A DNA stretch of 64,000 nt from Desulfosporosinus sp049943955 (GTDB lineage: Bacteria > Bacillota > Desulfitobacteriia > Desulfitobacteriales > Desulfitobacteriaceae). The notes under the pieces were generated by a model, which saw nothing but the letters and a program-made list of their open reading frames with translations, had not been told where the DNA came from and did no database searches. The stretch's first letter is position 1. Every line of letters starts with the position of its first letter. The DNA lies in the NCBI RefSeq assembly GCF_049943955.1, contig NZ_JBNFTW010000002.1, positions 1 through 64,000 on the forward strand. The letters run 5' to 3'. A program made the position numbers and the translations under genes. Below, one piece after another: positions 53,527 through 61,786 of this stretch.

Positions 53527-53570
53527 CCAGCTGTCCTCCACAGATATTTCAACAATGCGAGGGCAGCTGG
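53527..53570 (+). terminator. Hairpin after the two-TM protein gene
   Basis: CCAGCTGTCCTC (53527-53538) pairs with GAGGGCAGCTGG (53559-53570), one G-T pair. T-tract weak (TTAATTC). Family B motif lies just upstream. Confidence 0.55.
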
Positions 53571-53589
53571 TTAATTCATATTTCTAACA

Positions 53590-53727
53590 ATGAGTTTAAA
53601 TGCCTTCCCACCTTTATCAGTGTTGGATGGCATGGGACCCCAAAACAGTGGAATATATGATTGGTGGTATTTTGTTATAAGAAAGGACAAAAATTCACCG
53701 TGGCTTATAGATGATTTTGGCGTATAA
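53590..53727 (+). pseudogene. Short coding remnant (45 codons)
   Basis: Frame M-S-L-N-A-F ... IYDWWYFVIRKDKN ... WLIDDFGV ending TAA 53727. The ending resembles the C-terminus of small secreted or lipoprotein domains with a W-x-I-D-D-x-G pattern. There is no ribosome site. It looks like the tail of a lost gene. Confidence 0.35.
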
Positions 53728-53735
53728 CTCCTTCA

Positions 53736-53748
53736 CATTATTCTTATT
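53736..53748 (+). repeat. Family B motif at the left border of the trmH-like unit
   Basis: CATTATTCTTATT, followed by TACGACGTATTATATGAAT. The same border appears at 60746 beside the deleted second copy. Confidence 0.55.
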
Positions 53749-53777
53749 TTTACGACGTATTATATGAATATAAAAGC

Positions 53778-54605
53778 TTACCGGACCCTGAGTTGCCAAA
53801 AGGCCACGGCGCTGGCTGCAGCAACGTTCAGAGAGTCCACGTTATGGGACATGGGGATGCACGCGGTGTAATCGCAGTCAGCAATCGTGTAGGGCGCCAG
53901 TCCATTACCTTCTGAACCCAATACGATAGCAAGCTTTTCCTCTGTCATGAGCTGCGGATCGTCTATGCTGATAGCGTTATCATTTAAAGCCATGGCAACG
54001 GTCTTAAAGCCCAGCTTGCGCAGACTCTTCATGCCCTGCTGCGGCCACTGTGAGGGCTCGCTGCCAATACGGGCCCATGGCACTTGGAAGATGGTACCCA
54101 TGCTCACCCTCACCGCACGCCGGCACAGTGGGTCACAGCATGAGGGGGTAAGCAACACGGTATCGATGCTTAACGCCGCAGCCGAGCGAAAAATGGCACC
54201 GACGTTGGTAGAGTCCGCAATACCTTCAAGCACAGCCACTCGACTTGCACCGGCACACGCCTCCTCAACGCTGGGTAGATGAGGACGCCGCATGGCACAC
54301 AGCACACCGCGGGTCAGCTGAAAGCCAGTCAGCCCTGCTAGCAGGTTGCTATCGGCAGTATAGACGGGGACATCTCCGCAGCGGGCGATTATACCGTGCG
54401 CCTGCCCTGCAATGTATTTGCGCTCCATCAAAAGTGAAATAGGCTCGCATCCAGCGTCGAGGGCAAGTCCAATTACCTTGGTACTCTCCGCAATAAAGAT
54501 GCCCATCTCCGGCTCCAACCGGTTGCGCAGCTGCGTTTCCGTCAGGCGAGCAAAGACATCCAAATTGGAAGATGAAAAATCGCTTATCTCAATGATATTT
54601 GACAT
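53778..54605 (-). CDS. TrmH/SpoU-family RNA 2'-O-methyltransferase
   Basis: A SPOUT-class methyltransferase of 275 residues. SpoU motifs: NVGAIFRSAAAL (motif 1), VLGSEGNGL (motif 2) and IPMSHNVDSLNVAAASAV (motif 3, knot). The N-terminal part is a SpoU substrate-binding domain, so tRNA or rRNA ribose is the likely target. Composition is strikingly GC-rich, with CGC/GGC/CTG codons, against AT-rich neighbours; this points to transfer from another lineage. A partly deleted second copy is at 60757-61050. It starts directly after a family B motif. Confidence 0.9.
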   Translation of the reverse strand: MSNIIEISDFSSSNLDVFARLTETQLRNRLEPEMGIFIAESTKVIGLALDAGCEPISLLMERKYIAGQAHGIIARCGDVPVYTADSNLLAGLTGFQLTRGVLCAMRRPHLPSVEEACAGASRVAVLEGIADSTNVGAIFRSAAALSIDTVLLTPSCCDPLCRRAVRVSMGTIFQVPWARIGSEPSQWPQQGMKSLRKLGFKTVAMALNDNAISIDDPQLMTEEKLAIVLGSEGNGLAPYTIADCDYTACIPMSHNVDSLNVAAASAVAFWQLRVR

Positions 54606-54993
54606 CTTATCTCCTTATGTTCGAGGTTAGTGGTAAGTAAGAATTACACCACCATCAATATATGAATTTAAGTAGTATTTCGCACTTTCCTTCCAATGCG
54701 TCACAGTGTTCTGCTCAATTATACCCCATAACATTGGTTTGTAGATACAAAAAGGGCCCAGCTCTTGCTGAAACCTCAGGGACCAAGGCTTCCGCTAATT
54801 CTTAAACCCTACAGTAGAATACCGTCATCTTAATCAGAGGTTGGACGGCATTCGTAGGATAATTGGAATCAAGATTTAGTAAAATGAGACATAATTTTCT
54901 ATTATATAGAAGATTTTTAATAAATAAACCATAGTATATATATAAATCAGTATATAAACAGGTATTTCAATTGGGAAAGAGGAGGAGATTAAA
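54606..54993. other. Gap upstream of trmH-like gene
   Basis: No gene recognised. It would contain the trmH promoter (minus strand) and the family B copy at 54795-54868. Confidence 0.4.
54795..54868 (+). repeat. Family B repeat, copy b
   Basis: Starts CTAATTCTTAAACCC, ends GGCATTCGTAGGATAATTGG. ACCGTC and GACGGC can pair. Right part near-identical to the copy at 46.5 kb. Confidence 0.7.
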
Positions 54994-55233
54994 TTGCTGT
55001 CTTTAGGGCTAGGGGCTTTGACTATAATATTAGTTTACTTGGTTTCATTTGTACTTGGTGATTGGGCTTTGATTAAAGTTTTCTGGATTATTGGATTGGT
55101 TACTTTGGGAATTTCTGCATTGTTGTCAGGAGTTTTCATTAGCGGTAATAAAGTGAGAGCAAACTGGAAGTATGAAGATAACGAAGACAAAAGTATTCGT
55201 CAAGGATGGGCGAACAGAATAGACTTTACATAA
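54994..55233 (+). CDS. DUF5316-like small membrane protein
   Basis: A 79-residue protein with two hydrophobic helices (about residues 3-22 and 30-52) and a charged C-terminal tail. ISGNKVRANW followed by an acidic stretch resembles DUF5316 proteins of Firmicutes, whose function is unknown. GGAGGAG lies 6 bp before TTG 54994. The next gene starts 80 bp later in the same direction, so they may form a pair. Confidence 0.65.
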   Translation: MLSLGLGALTIILVYLVSFVLGDWALIKVFWIIGLVTLGISALLSGVFISGNKVRANWKYEDNEDKSIRQGWANRIDFT

Positions 55234-55312
55234 TTTGCATTGATTCTAAAACTATGACTCAAATCGTTGTATTAACCTGTGATATCTTAAATGTGCTCTT
55301 AGGGGGATGTTA

Positions 55313-55864
55313 ATGATAAAAGATAAGGCAAAATTTCTAGTATTGGTTGGTATTCTACTGATTATTGGGTCTTGCGGATTTTCCATTTACACAAATAGTA
55401 AAGCATACATTGCGAACAAAGAATTAACGCACGATGAACTAACAAAATGTATTAGCCAATACTGGTTTCAAGATGAACAAATAAACTTTACCATTGAGTT
55501 AGAAAAAGACATTGACGACTTACATTTATTGCTTTTGTCATACCAACAAGACCCAAATTCCAGCCAAAAGACTGGATTAGCAGTATTCAAGCGTCTGCCA
55601 AATGGTAAATATCGATATACTTTTTTCGCTCATCCTACATTATCGACTATAAGCACGGTGGTATTGACTCCAAATGAGGGGGTTAGTTCAAAATCAAATT
55701 ACGGAGTAATTTTCGGCATCATTTCAAATAATCAACCATCAAAGTATTCGGTTACGTTTGGCGGTAATGAGTATACCGATACTTTTGAAAAGAACAAGTA
55801 TTTTATCAGGGAATATGATTTAAAAACCCAAACAGGGTTTTCGTGGCGATCAATATATAATTAA
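55313..55864 (+). CDS. Uncharacterised membrane-anchored protein
   Basis: A 183-residue protein with one N-terminal hydrophobic segment (residues 8-25, FLVLVGILLIIGSCG). The I-G-S-C could be a lipobox. The rest is a soluble extracytoplasmic domain with no motif I know. GGGGAT before ATG 55313 is a moderate ribosome site; ATG 55307 is an alternative. A family B repeat begins 20 bp after the stop. Confidence 0.6.
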   Translation: MIKDKAKFLVLVGILLIIGSCGFSIYTNSKAYIANKELTHDELTKCISQYWFQDEQINFTIELEKDIDDLHLLLLSYQQDPNSSQKTGLAVFKRLPNGKYRYTFFAHPTLSTISTVVLTPNEGVSSKSNYGVIFGIISNNQPSKYSVTFGGNEYTDTFEKNKYFIREYDLKTQTGFSWRSIYN

Positions 55865-55883
55865 GCGTTGGTTGCTTTACTGC

Positions 55884-55930
55884 TAATTATTCTTAAACCC
55901 GTAAGTACAAATGCCCTAATCTCTATGCCA
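55884..55930 (+). repeat. Family B repeat, copy c
   Basis: TAATTATTCTTAAACCC then GTAAGTACAAATGCCC. It starts 20 bp after a stop codon. AAGCGTTGGTTGC lies directly before it. Confidence 0.7.
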
Positions 55931-55938
55931 TTCCAAAT

Positions 55939-56346
55939 GTGACACATCATTCAACTAAAACAATAATCAAAAAGACACTTGAGTCAGCGTTAGTTTACAA
56001 GCAGTTACCGGATTATAATTTACTGCTTGACAAAGGTAATAACAATATAGTTGTGTCAAAAGAGAACATAGACACAAATTGGATTTCACAAATACCAGGA
56101 ATAAATATAATCGTTTTATCCCCAAGTGCGATTCAACAGAAATCTAAAGATGGCGAGTATTTATATCTTCGGTTTAAGAAAGTTGAAATCGGAATGCTAA
56201 CTGCTACGGTTTCACTTGACAATACGTGGGCTAGCCCACCAAATGAAAATATTGGGTACACAGGTGGCGGAGGGTTTTCACTAAAGTTTTATAACATACT
56301 GGGAAATTGGGTTCAAAGTCCGATGATAGAAAGTTGGATTTCATAA
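55939..56346 (+). CDS. Uncharacterised protein, probably N-terminally truncated
   Basis: A 135-codon frame starting at a GTG with no ribosome site, immediately after a family B repeat. The protein body looks genuine, with a GYTGGGGFSLKF segment and an ordered ending (NWVQSPMIESWIS). The missing signal or start and the abrupt border suggest the 5' end was lost when the units were joined. Function unknown. Confidence 0.4.
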   Translation: MTHHSTKTIIKKTLESALVYKQLPDYNLLLDKGNNNIVVSKENIDTNWISQIPGINIIVLSPSAIQQKSKDGEYLYLRFKKVEIGMLTATVSLDNTWASPPNENIGYTGGGGFSLKFYNILGNWVQSPMIESWIS

Positions 56347-56383
56347 AAAGCGTTATGAATCCTTCTATCCGGTAGTATGATTT

Positions 56384-56481
56384 CCCCTCACGCCCCCCGC
56401 TAACCTCAAGAAGAAATACCCGACAAGTTATAAAATTAAGCTCGCTGGTCAACTACTGAACTCCTTCAATCCCGCAGCAGA
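56384..56481 (+). repeat. Family A repeat, copy 6 (truncated)
   Basis: CGCCCCCCGCTAACCTCAAG, then GGTCAACTACTGAACTCC and TTCAATCCCGCAGCAG. The G-rich right half is absent. It lies 38 bp after the preceding stop and abuts the LysR gene end. Confidence 0.7.
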
Positions 56482-56489
56482 TTATGCCC

Positions 56490-57371
56490 TTAAATGCTTG
56501 AATAGGAAGGCATAAACTCACTCAGCCATCGACTTACTGCTTCAGAATTGATTCGATGTTTGTTTATTAATACATAACTTTCCATACTTGGCGTCGTCCT
56601 TTCGAGAAATTTTACTTCCACTAGTGAACCTTCTTCCAGAAACCCCCTGGCGGCAGGCTCTATCATAAAGCTATAGCCAATCCCTTCTTTTAAAAATGTA
56701 ATAATGTTGCTGCTAATGTTGATATCCAGTGGATATACATAGTTTTTTGGAAAAACCGAGTAGAACCATTCTTGAAATGGTTCCGTCAGTATTGCAGAGG
56801 ATAATAAAGGCAGCCTTCTAAGCTCGTCGTCTGTGATACCGCTTAGAGTGGAATTGTTCTGCGAACCTGTAACCAATATGATTTTGTCGCTATAGAATGG
56901 TTCACATATAAATTGTGAAGATTTGATGTCCAAATATGTAAATGCAATATCTAGCTGATTCTCATGAAGCATTTGTATCAGATCTTCGCTGTGTTCAATA
57001 GTGATTTTAATTGCAATTCTTTTATTTCGCTGTATGTATTTAAGAATCATGTCTTGTACATGACAATCGTAAATAGAGTGAACAGCACCTATATTAAGTG
57101 TATCTTTGAATAATTCTAGAGCTCTAATCCTTGAAATAGCTGATGCATGTATACTTAATAATTGTTTAGCATAGGGAAGATAAATTTCTCCCGCATTTGT
57201 CAGTATTACATTTTTATTTGTGCGTATAAATAAGGTTTCACCAATATTATGTTCCAGTTGTTTAATCCTGCTAGTGATGGTAGATTGAACCACATGGAGC
57301 TGTTCCGCTGTTTTAGTAAAGTTTTTTAGCTTAGCTAAGCAAATGAATGTTCTTAAAAGCTCATAGTCCAT
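56490..57371 (-). CDS. LysR-family transcriptional regulator
   Basis: A 293-residue LTTR. The HTH is at residues 3-60 (FTKTAEQLHVVQSTITSRIKQLE) and the substrate-binding domain follows (about 85-290). It is divergent from the GlcG-like/isochorismatase pair, with a perfect 15-bp palindrome in the 99-bp gap. It very probably activates that pair and represses itself, the standard LTTR arrangement. The effector is unknown. Confidence 0.92.
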   Translation of the reverse strand: MDYELLRTFICLAKLKNFTKTAEQLHVVQSTITSRIKQLEHNIGETLFIRTNKNVILTNAGEIYLPYAKQLLSIHASAISRIRALELFKDTLNIGAVHSIYDCHVQDMILKYIQRNKRIAIKITIEHSEDLIQMLHENQLDIAFTYLDIKSSQFICEPFYSDKIILVTGSQNNSTLSGITDDELRRLPLLSSAILTEPFQEWFYSVFPKNYVYPLDINISSNIITFLKEGIGYSFMIEPAARGFLEEGSLVEVKFLERTTPSMESYVLINKHRINSEAVSRWLSEFMPSYSSI

Positions 57372-57398
57372 ACTCTAGATCACTCTTCCCCCATAATG

Positions 57399-57413
57399 AT
57401 CGATATTATCGAT
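57399..57413. promoter_or_regulatory. Palindromic LysR binding site
   Basis: ATCGATATTATCGAT is a perfect 15-bp palindrome (7-bp arms around T) containing the T-N11-A pattern. It lies 22 bp upstream of the divergent promoter -35 box. Confidence 0.7.
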
Positions 57414-57434
57414 AGTTATGATTGAATATATTCG

Positions 57435-57464
57435 TTGTTCAAATAGAAAAATCTTTTTTATAAT
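57435..57464 (+). promoter_or_regulatory. Promoter of the GlcG-like/isochorismatase pair
   Basis: TTGTTC (57435-57440), 18-bp spacer, TATAAT (57459-57464). Good -10 with a weak -35, as expected for an activator-dependent promoter. Confidence 0.65.
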
Positions 57465-57554
57465 CTAATTATGCAAAACTATTCTATAGGACGGAGGAAA
57501 CATGAATATATAATGAATGAAGAAATTGAATATGAAATCAGGAGTGAAGAGACC

Positions 57555-57986
57555 ATGAATAGAATGTATATGAAGCCAACATTGACTCTTGAAGCCGCTA
57601 AAGTAATTTCTTCAGCCGCAGAAGCAGAAGCTGACAGAAATGGTTGGGCTGTAGCTATTGCAGTGACTGATGATCGTGGAGAATTAGTGCATTTTATAAA
57701 GAAGGATAATACCACAAATGCAGCAGTAGGTATAGCACAAAAGAAAGCCTTCCATGCAGCAAATTATAGGAGAAATACGGTTTTTCATGAGAAATTATTG
57801 TCAAAAGGAAATGAGAACTTAGGTATACTAAGTCTTCCTAACTGTATGCCTATTGAAGGCGGCATACAATTAATTTATGAAGATAAAGTCCTAGGTGCAA
57901 TAGGGGTAAGCGGTTTAGCCTCAGATGAAGATGGAAGAGTTGCACAAAAAGGTTTTGAATCCTTTGAAAAATTAATGTTAGAGTAA
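57555..57986 (+). CDS. GlcG/HbpS (DUF336) family protein
   Basis: A heme-binding-like alpha/beta protein of about 143 residues. The family pattern is present: LTLEAAKVISSAAEAEA, AVAIAVTDDRGELVHF, a KKAFHAAN segment and a GAIGVSG ending. Members accompany diol or glycolate catabolism and other redox enzymes. AGGAG 10 bp upstream favours ATG 57555; a longer frame to 57471 includes a second ATG at 57513. The isochorismatase gene follows 107 bp later, both under the LysR gene's probable control. Confidence 0.8.
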   Translation: MNRMYMKPTLTLEAAKVISSAAEAEADRNGWAVAIAVTDDRGELVHFIKKDNTTNAAVGIAQKKAFHAANYRRNTVFHEKLLSKGNENLGILSLPNCMPIEGGIQLIYEDKVLGAIGVSGLASDEDGRVAQKGFESFEKLMLE

Positions 57987-58093
57987 TTGTATGAGTAATG
58001 TAATAATTATAGCCAATAGTTTTTTTGTTTAAAAAAACAATAACCATCATGCTTGGAGCGATGGGGAACCTTTAAGTGAAGGAAGTACGTATT

Positions 58094-58633
58094 ATGAGGA
58101 ATATTGTATTGCTGGTTGTGGATGTTCAAAACGCATTGATAAATGAACATCCTTATAATGAAGAAAAAGTAATCGAAAATATAAGACAATTAATTTCAAC
58201 AGCAAGAGATAATAAGAAAGAAGTTCTGTATGTACGTCATGATGACGGAAAAGGCACTGAACTTGAAAAAGGCACAGATGGATGGCAGATTTATTCTAAA
58301 ATAGCACCTAATGAGAATGAATTAATTTTTGAAAAAAAGTATAACAGCGCCTTTCATAAAACTGGATTAAAGGAGTATTTGGACCGAAACGAAATAGATA
58401 CCATTATATTGGTAGGGCTCCAAACAGAATATTGTATAGATGCTACTTGTAAAAGTGCTTTTGATCATGATTATAAAATAATTATACCTAAAGAAACAAA
58501 TACAACATTTGATAATGATTATCTATCCGGAGAGAAACTTTATGAGTTTTATAACTATAAGATTTGGAATAAACGTTTCACAGAAGTCATATCAGTTGAG
58601 GAAGTTAAAAAACTTTTAACCATGCCAACTTAA
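58094..58633 (+). CDS. Isochorismatase-family hydrolase
   Basis: A 179-residue cysteine hydrolase. The Asp-Lys-Cys triad is visible: Asp in LLVVDVQNAL, Lys in FEKKYNSAF and Cys in LVGLQTEYCIDATCKSA. Relatives include nicotinamidases and amide or carbamate hydrolases; the true substrate is not predictable. AAGGA supports ATG 58094, with GTG 58076 as alternative. It follows the GlcG-like gene in the same direction. Confidence 0.9.
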   Translation: MRNIVLLVVDVQNALINEHPYNEEKVIENIRQLISTARDNKKEVLYVRHDDGKGTELEKGTDGWQIYSKIAPNENELIFEKKYNSAFHKTGLKEYLDRNEIDTIILVGLQTEYCIDATCKSAFDHDYKIIIPKETNTTFDNDYLSGEKLYEFYNYKIWNKRFTEVISVEEVKKLLTMPT

Positions 58634-58739
58634 AAGATGCATTCCAAACTGGGCAAACCCAATTTCTTGGGTAGTTATACTGGCTGTTGTTGTTCTTATT
58701 ATTTGGCGCAAAATCTTTTAGGGTGGATAACTCGGATAG

Positions 58740-58886
58740 CTGCACATTGCCAAACTATCGATATCATTGACTTCTGCAAATTCTTTTTACGCACGGTATT
58801 ATATGCTTGCGGGAGGCCAAGATTTGCTTGCTGAACGTATCCAAAATGAATTAAAGTTATTAATAAACGAATACATAATAAGCTAA
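58740..58886 (+). pseudogene. Short coding remnant (48 codons)
   Basis: A frame after a stop at 58737 reads LHIAKLSISLTSANSFYAR, then AGGQDLLAERIQNELK and a stop at 58886. Composition and amphipathic end look protein-like but there is no start. It is probably the tail of a lost gene. The rest of the 58634-59058 gap is unassigned. Confidence 0.3.
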
Positions 58887-58970
58887 AGTTGTACTTACGA
58901 AGAGTTGACCTTTCAACCTTCGCGAAATAATTGATCATTTATGCAGGATTTTTAAAATACCATAAATAAG

Positions 58971-58998
58971 AAGCTGCCAAGTGTTGGCAGCTTTTTTC
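58971..58998. terminator. Terminator between isochorismatase and TauE genes
   Basis: AAGCTGCCAA (58971-58980) and TTGGCAGCTT (58984-58993) with a 3-base loop, followed by TTTTCAT on the plus strand. On the minus strand CTTATTTATGG follows, so it may serve both converging units. Confidence 0.85.
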
Positions 58999-59058
58999 AT
59001 AATCCTAGTTATATGACGCAAAGTCAGGTTTTCAACGTCAACAATTACCATCCTCTGG

Positions 59059-59832
59059 CTAGCGGATAAAATATAGAGTTGCCACTATCAAGCCTATAAC
59101 CACTACGATCCAGCGCAAAACATTTGGCTGCACATGGCCGGCCAATTTCCCTCCGAGCGCGCCCCCAAGTAGTGATCCAACAGCCATCACCAGCGCCACC
59201 GGCCACACTACCCTTCCAGAAAACAGAAAAAAGAGCCCCGCGGTTAAATTAGTACTTAAAGCAATGGTCTGCTTCAATGCATTAAGTTGGGTCAGCGAGT
59301 CATCAACGGTAATGCCTAATACAGCAAGTACAATAATACTTAACCCGGCGCCGAAGTAGCCGCCGTAAATAGCTGCTATTCCCACCGGGACAACTCCCCA
59401 TATATCTGATCCCGGTTGAGCTCCGGCGTTCTTGGTTCTTCTTGTCAAGTAGGACCGGATTAAAGGCTGAAAGACTAGCAACGCTGTGGCGAGTAGAATC
59501 AAATAGGGCACCAACTCACGGAAAAGGACTTCCGGGGTGACTTGCAGGAGAATGCCGCCCAGTAAACCGCCAACTATTGCCGCCGGGATGTACATCCATA
59601 GACGTTTCTTTTGGTTCAGCAGATCCTTACCCTGCGAAAGACTTCCTCCCAGATAACCGGGACATAAAGCCACGGTGTTGGTGATATTGGCCGCGACGGC
59701 CGGTATCCCCAGGGCCGTGAGCACCGGAAATGTAATCAGGGTGCCACCGCCGGCAATAGAATTTACTGCGCCGGCTGACAGAGAGGCCAGAGCAATTATG
59801 ATATAGTTTGACAAGTTAAGCATTTCTTTCAT
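59059..59832 (-). CDS. TauE/SafE-family sulfite/anion exporter
   Basis: A 257-residue membrane permease with eight predicted TM helices and the duplicated TauE pattern: SLSAGAVNSIAGGGTLITFP in the first half and AAIYGGYFGAGLSIIVLAVL in the second. Members move sulfite, sulfoacetate or similar anions. Its GC content is higher than the surrounding DNA. AAAGGA precedes the ATG at short spacing; the second ATG at codon 4 is possible. No sulfonate metabolism genes are nearby. Confidence 0.9.
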   Translation of the reverse strand: MKEMLNLSNYIIIALASLSAGAVNSIAGGGTLITFPVLTALGIPAVAANITNTVALCPGYLGGSLSQGKDLLNQKKRLWMYIPAAIVGGLLGGILLQVTPEVLFRELVPYLILLATALLVFQPLIRSYLTRRTKNAGAQPGSDIWGVVPVGIAAIYGGYFGAGLSIIVLAVLGITVDDSLTQLNALKQTIALSTNLTAGLFFLFSGRVVWPVALVMAVGSLLGGALGGKLAGHVQPNVLRWIVVVIGLIVATLYFIR

Positions 59833-60143
59833 TGATCCTTTCCAGAACCTAGTACAGGTTAACGAATATTATATCATGAGTCATGCACTATTGGACATCA
59901 GAGCAAAAGCAAGATTTTAAAAGTCGTTCAAATTCGTCCTGTTATAAATTGATATAAGAATTATATAGTGATTTTAAAGTATTTAATTACATATATTACC
60001 CTTATTATTAAACCCTTAAGTACAAATGATCCCGCCTCACCTTAGTGTGGGACGGGATTCTTAATTACAAGCCGATTAATTCTGGTGGGTGGTCTAATAT
60101 TTTGGGATATACTAAACTTTATTAAAGTATATGGGGTGTTTGG
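59833..60143. other. Gap with family B copy, no gene
   Basis: AT-rich, containing the TauE promoter side and the family B copy at 59999-60062. Confidence 0.4.
59999..60062 (+). repeat. Family B repeat, copy d
   Basis: CCTTATTATTAAACCC, then TTAAGTACAAATGATCCCG. GATCCCGCC pairs with GGGACGGGATT-type right arm (60046-60060) to form a hairpin. Confidence 0.65.
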
Positions 60144-60725
60144 ATGGAATCATTTAAAAGTTTTGTTTACGAAAGTATCAAAGATAATATTCTGTCTTGG
60201 AATGATAATTTAACATCTGATATTTATGCTATTTCTCTTTATATTTCAAATGTACTCGATGACCCAAGAAGACCAATGGTCACACTGGGATTTAATACTT
60301 ATAATAATTTCAGGCAAGCGATACAAAAGGCATCTGGGGAAGACGAGGCAAAATGGAATTATGCTTTTTGGTTACAAAATGAGGAACTTGTCATTGGTGA
60401 TAATTACGATAATAATTTGGAAGGTGGAATTCAAGTTACCAATTGGATTAAAGACTTGGGGCTTTATTATACTGATGAGCAAGAAAGAGATGATTTTGAG
60501 AAAGTGATTAAACAAGGCGAGAAAATAACTCGTGCGTTTGTTGAATTGTGTATCGATGTAGTAGGGCGGCTACACGCGGAAGGTGTAATTAAGAACAAGT
60601 TTAGAAAAGAAATCCCAGTGATAATCCATGAGCTGGAGTATTACGATGAAATCGCTGAACAGAATAAGAAAGCAAATCCGCAAAATACAATCAAAGAATT
60701 TGTTGAATGGATATACAGGATGTGA
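60144..60725 (+). CDS. DUF4303-like protein
   Basis: A soluble acidic 193-residue protein. IYAISLYIS, DDPRRPMVTLGFNT and AKWNYAFWLQNEE match the DUF4303 pattern as I remember it. Members are often found as immunity-type or stand-alone proteins in toxin loci, but no toxin is seen here. GGGGTG lies 6 bp before the ATG. A family B motif follows its stop by about 20 bp. Confidence 0.7.
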   Translation: MESFKSFVYESIKDNILSWNDNLTSDIYAISLYISNVLDDPRRPMVTLGFNTYNNFRQAIQKASGEDEAKWNYAFWLQNEELVIGDNYDNNLEGGIQVTNWIKDLGLYYTDEQERDDFEKVIKQGEKITRAFVELCIDVVGRLHAEGVIKNKFRKEIPVIIHELEYYDEIAEQNKKANPQNTIKEFVEWIYRM

Positions 60726-60745
60726 TAGTTTGGTGTTTTCGTTCG

Positions 60746-61050
60746 CATAATTCTTTACGACGTATTATGTGAATATAAAAGCTTACCGGACCCTAAGTTG
60801 CCAAAAGTCTTAAAGCCCAGCTTGCGCAGACTCTTCATGCCCTGCTGCGGCCGCAGCGAGGGCTCGCTGCCAATACGGGCCCATGGCACTTGGAAGATGG
60901 TACCCATGCTCACCCTCACCGCACGCCGGCACAGTGGGTCACAGCATGAGGGGGTAAGCAACACGGTATCGATGCCTGCGGGTAATTATGCCGTGCGCCT
61001 GCCCTGGAATGTATTTGCGCCCCATCAAAGGTAAAATAGGCTCGCATGGA
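60746..61050 (-). pseudogene. Second, internally deleted copy of the TrmH-like gene
   Basis: Near-identical to parts of 53738-54452. Border CATAATTCTTTACGACGTAT and the shared 3' end match 53738 onward. The copy then jumps from about 53802 to 53999 and from about 54170 to 54380, losing two internal blocks of roughly 200 bp each. It stops near GGCTCGCAT (61048). The remaining 69-codon frame cannot make an enzyme. GC-rich like its parent. Confidence 0.88.
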
Positions 61051-61149
61051 TTTAGGGTCAAGACAGGATGCAATAATATATTTTTTAACAACATTTTGAA
61101 TAGCTTTGGTTGTCATCCGTCTGTTGTTTCTTGAAATAAATAATACATT

Positions 61150-61617
61150 GGTAGGTATATCTCTACAAAGATTTTGTTAGTTATAGGCTTATTTCGGGAT
61201 GCCATTACAAAGCAGAAATCTTTTCAGATCAGGAATATCATATTTCTTTGCAGTATCCTGCAACCTGGATACCAAATAAAACCTCTTCGCAGCCGCCGAG
61301 GTATGAAGGAAACGATGGCTTTTTTCAGATCTCTGCACTTGATGGGGAGAAGTGGACTATAGATCAAGTAGCTGAAAATGATGCCAATCATAAATTGATG
61401 CCATATGGAACAGCACCGTCTATTACAAAACTAAAAATTCAAGGACAAGAGGCTCGTCTGATTACTCCATCAAATGATCAGCCAAAGGAAGAAAAAGGAG
61501 ATGTTAAGTTAATAATTAAATTCCCCTTTACCTATACAAATTGATGGGTATAAATGCTATTATTTATTGCTGTATGCCGATAAAAACCATATAAAAGAAA
61601 TTGCTAATACAATATAA
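61150..61617 (+). pseudogene. Lipoprotein gene with two frameshifts
   Basis: The first frame reads ISTKILLVIGL, a lipoprotein signal; the lipobox continuation ISGCHYKAEIFSDQEYH is in the next frame from about 61191. The body then runs open (YPATWIPNKT, YEGNDGFFQISAL, GQEARLITPSNDQP) to 61544. After KFPF the correct ending PIQIDGYKCYYLLLYADK runs in another frame to TAA 61617. Two single-base shifts, so the gene is dead. No ribosome site is evident. Confidence 0.7.
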
Positions 61618-61786
61618 TTGATCGTGTAATTTTTTTTTAGAATTAACTACGCTAATCAAGTATAGTGGCCAATAATTACTTCAGTTGAAACTAACAAATG
61701 TATACAATTGGCAGCGTTACGATTATTGTAACTTGAAACACAAAACTAATCATGATATGATTGTGCTATTAAAAGAGAAATCGGTG

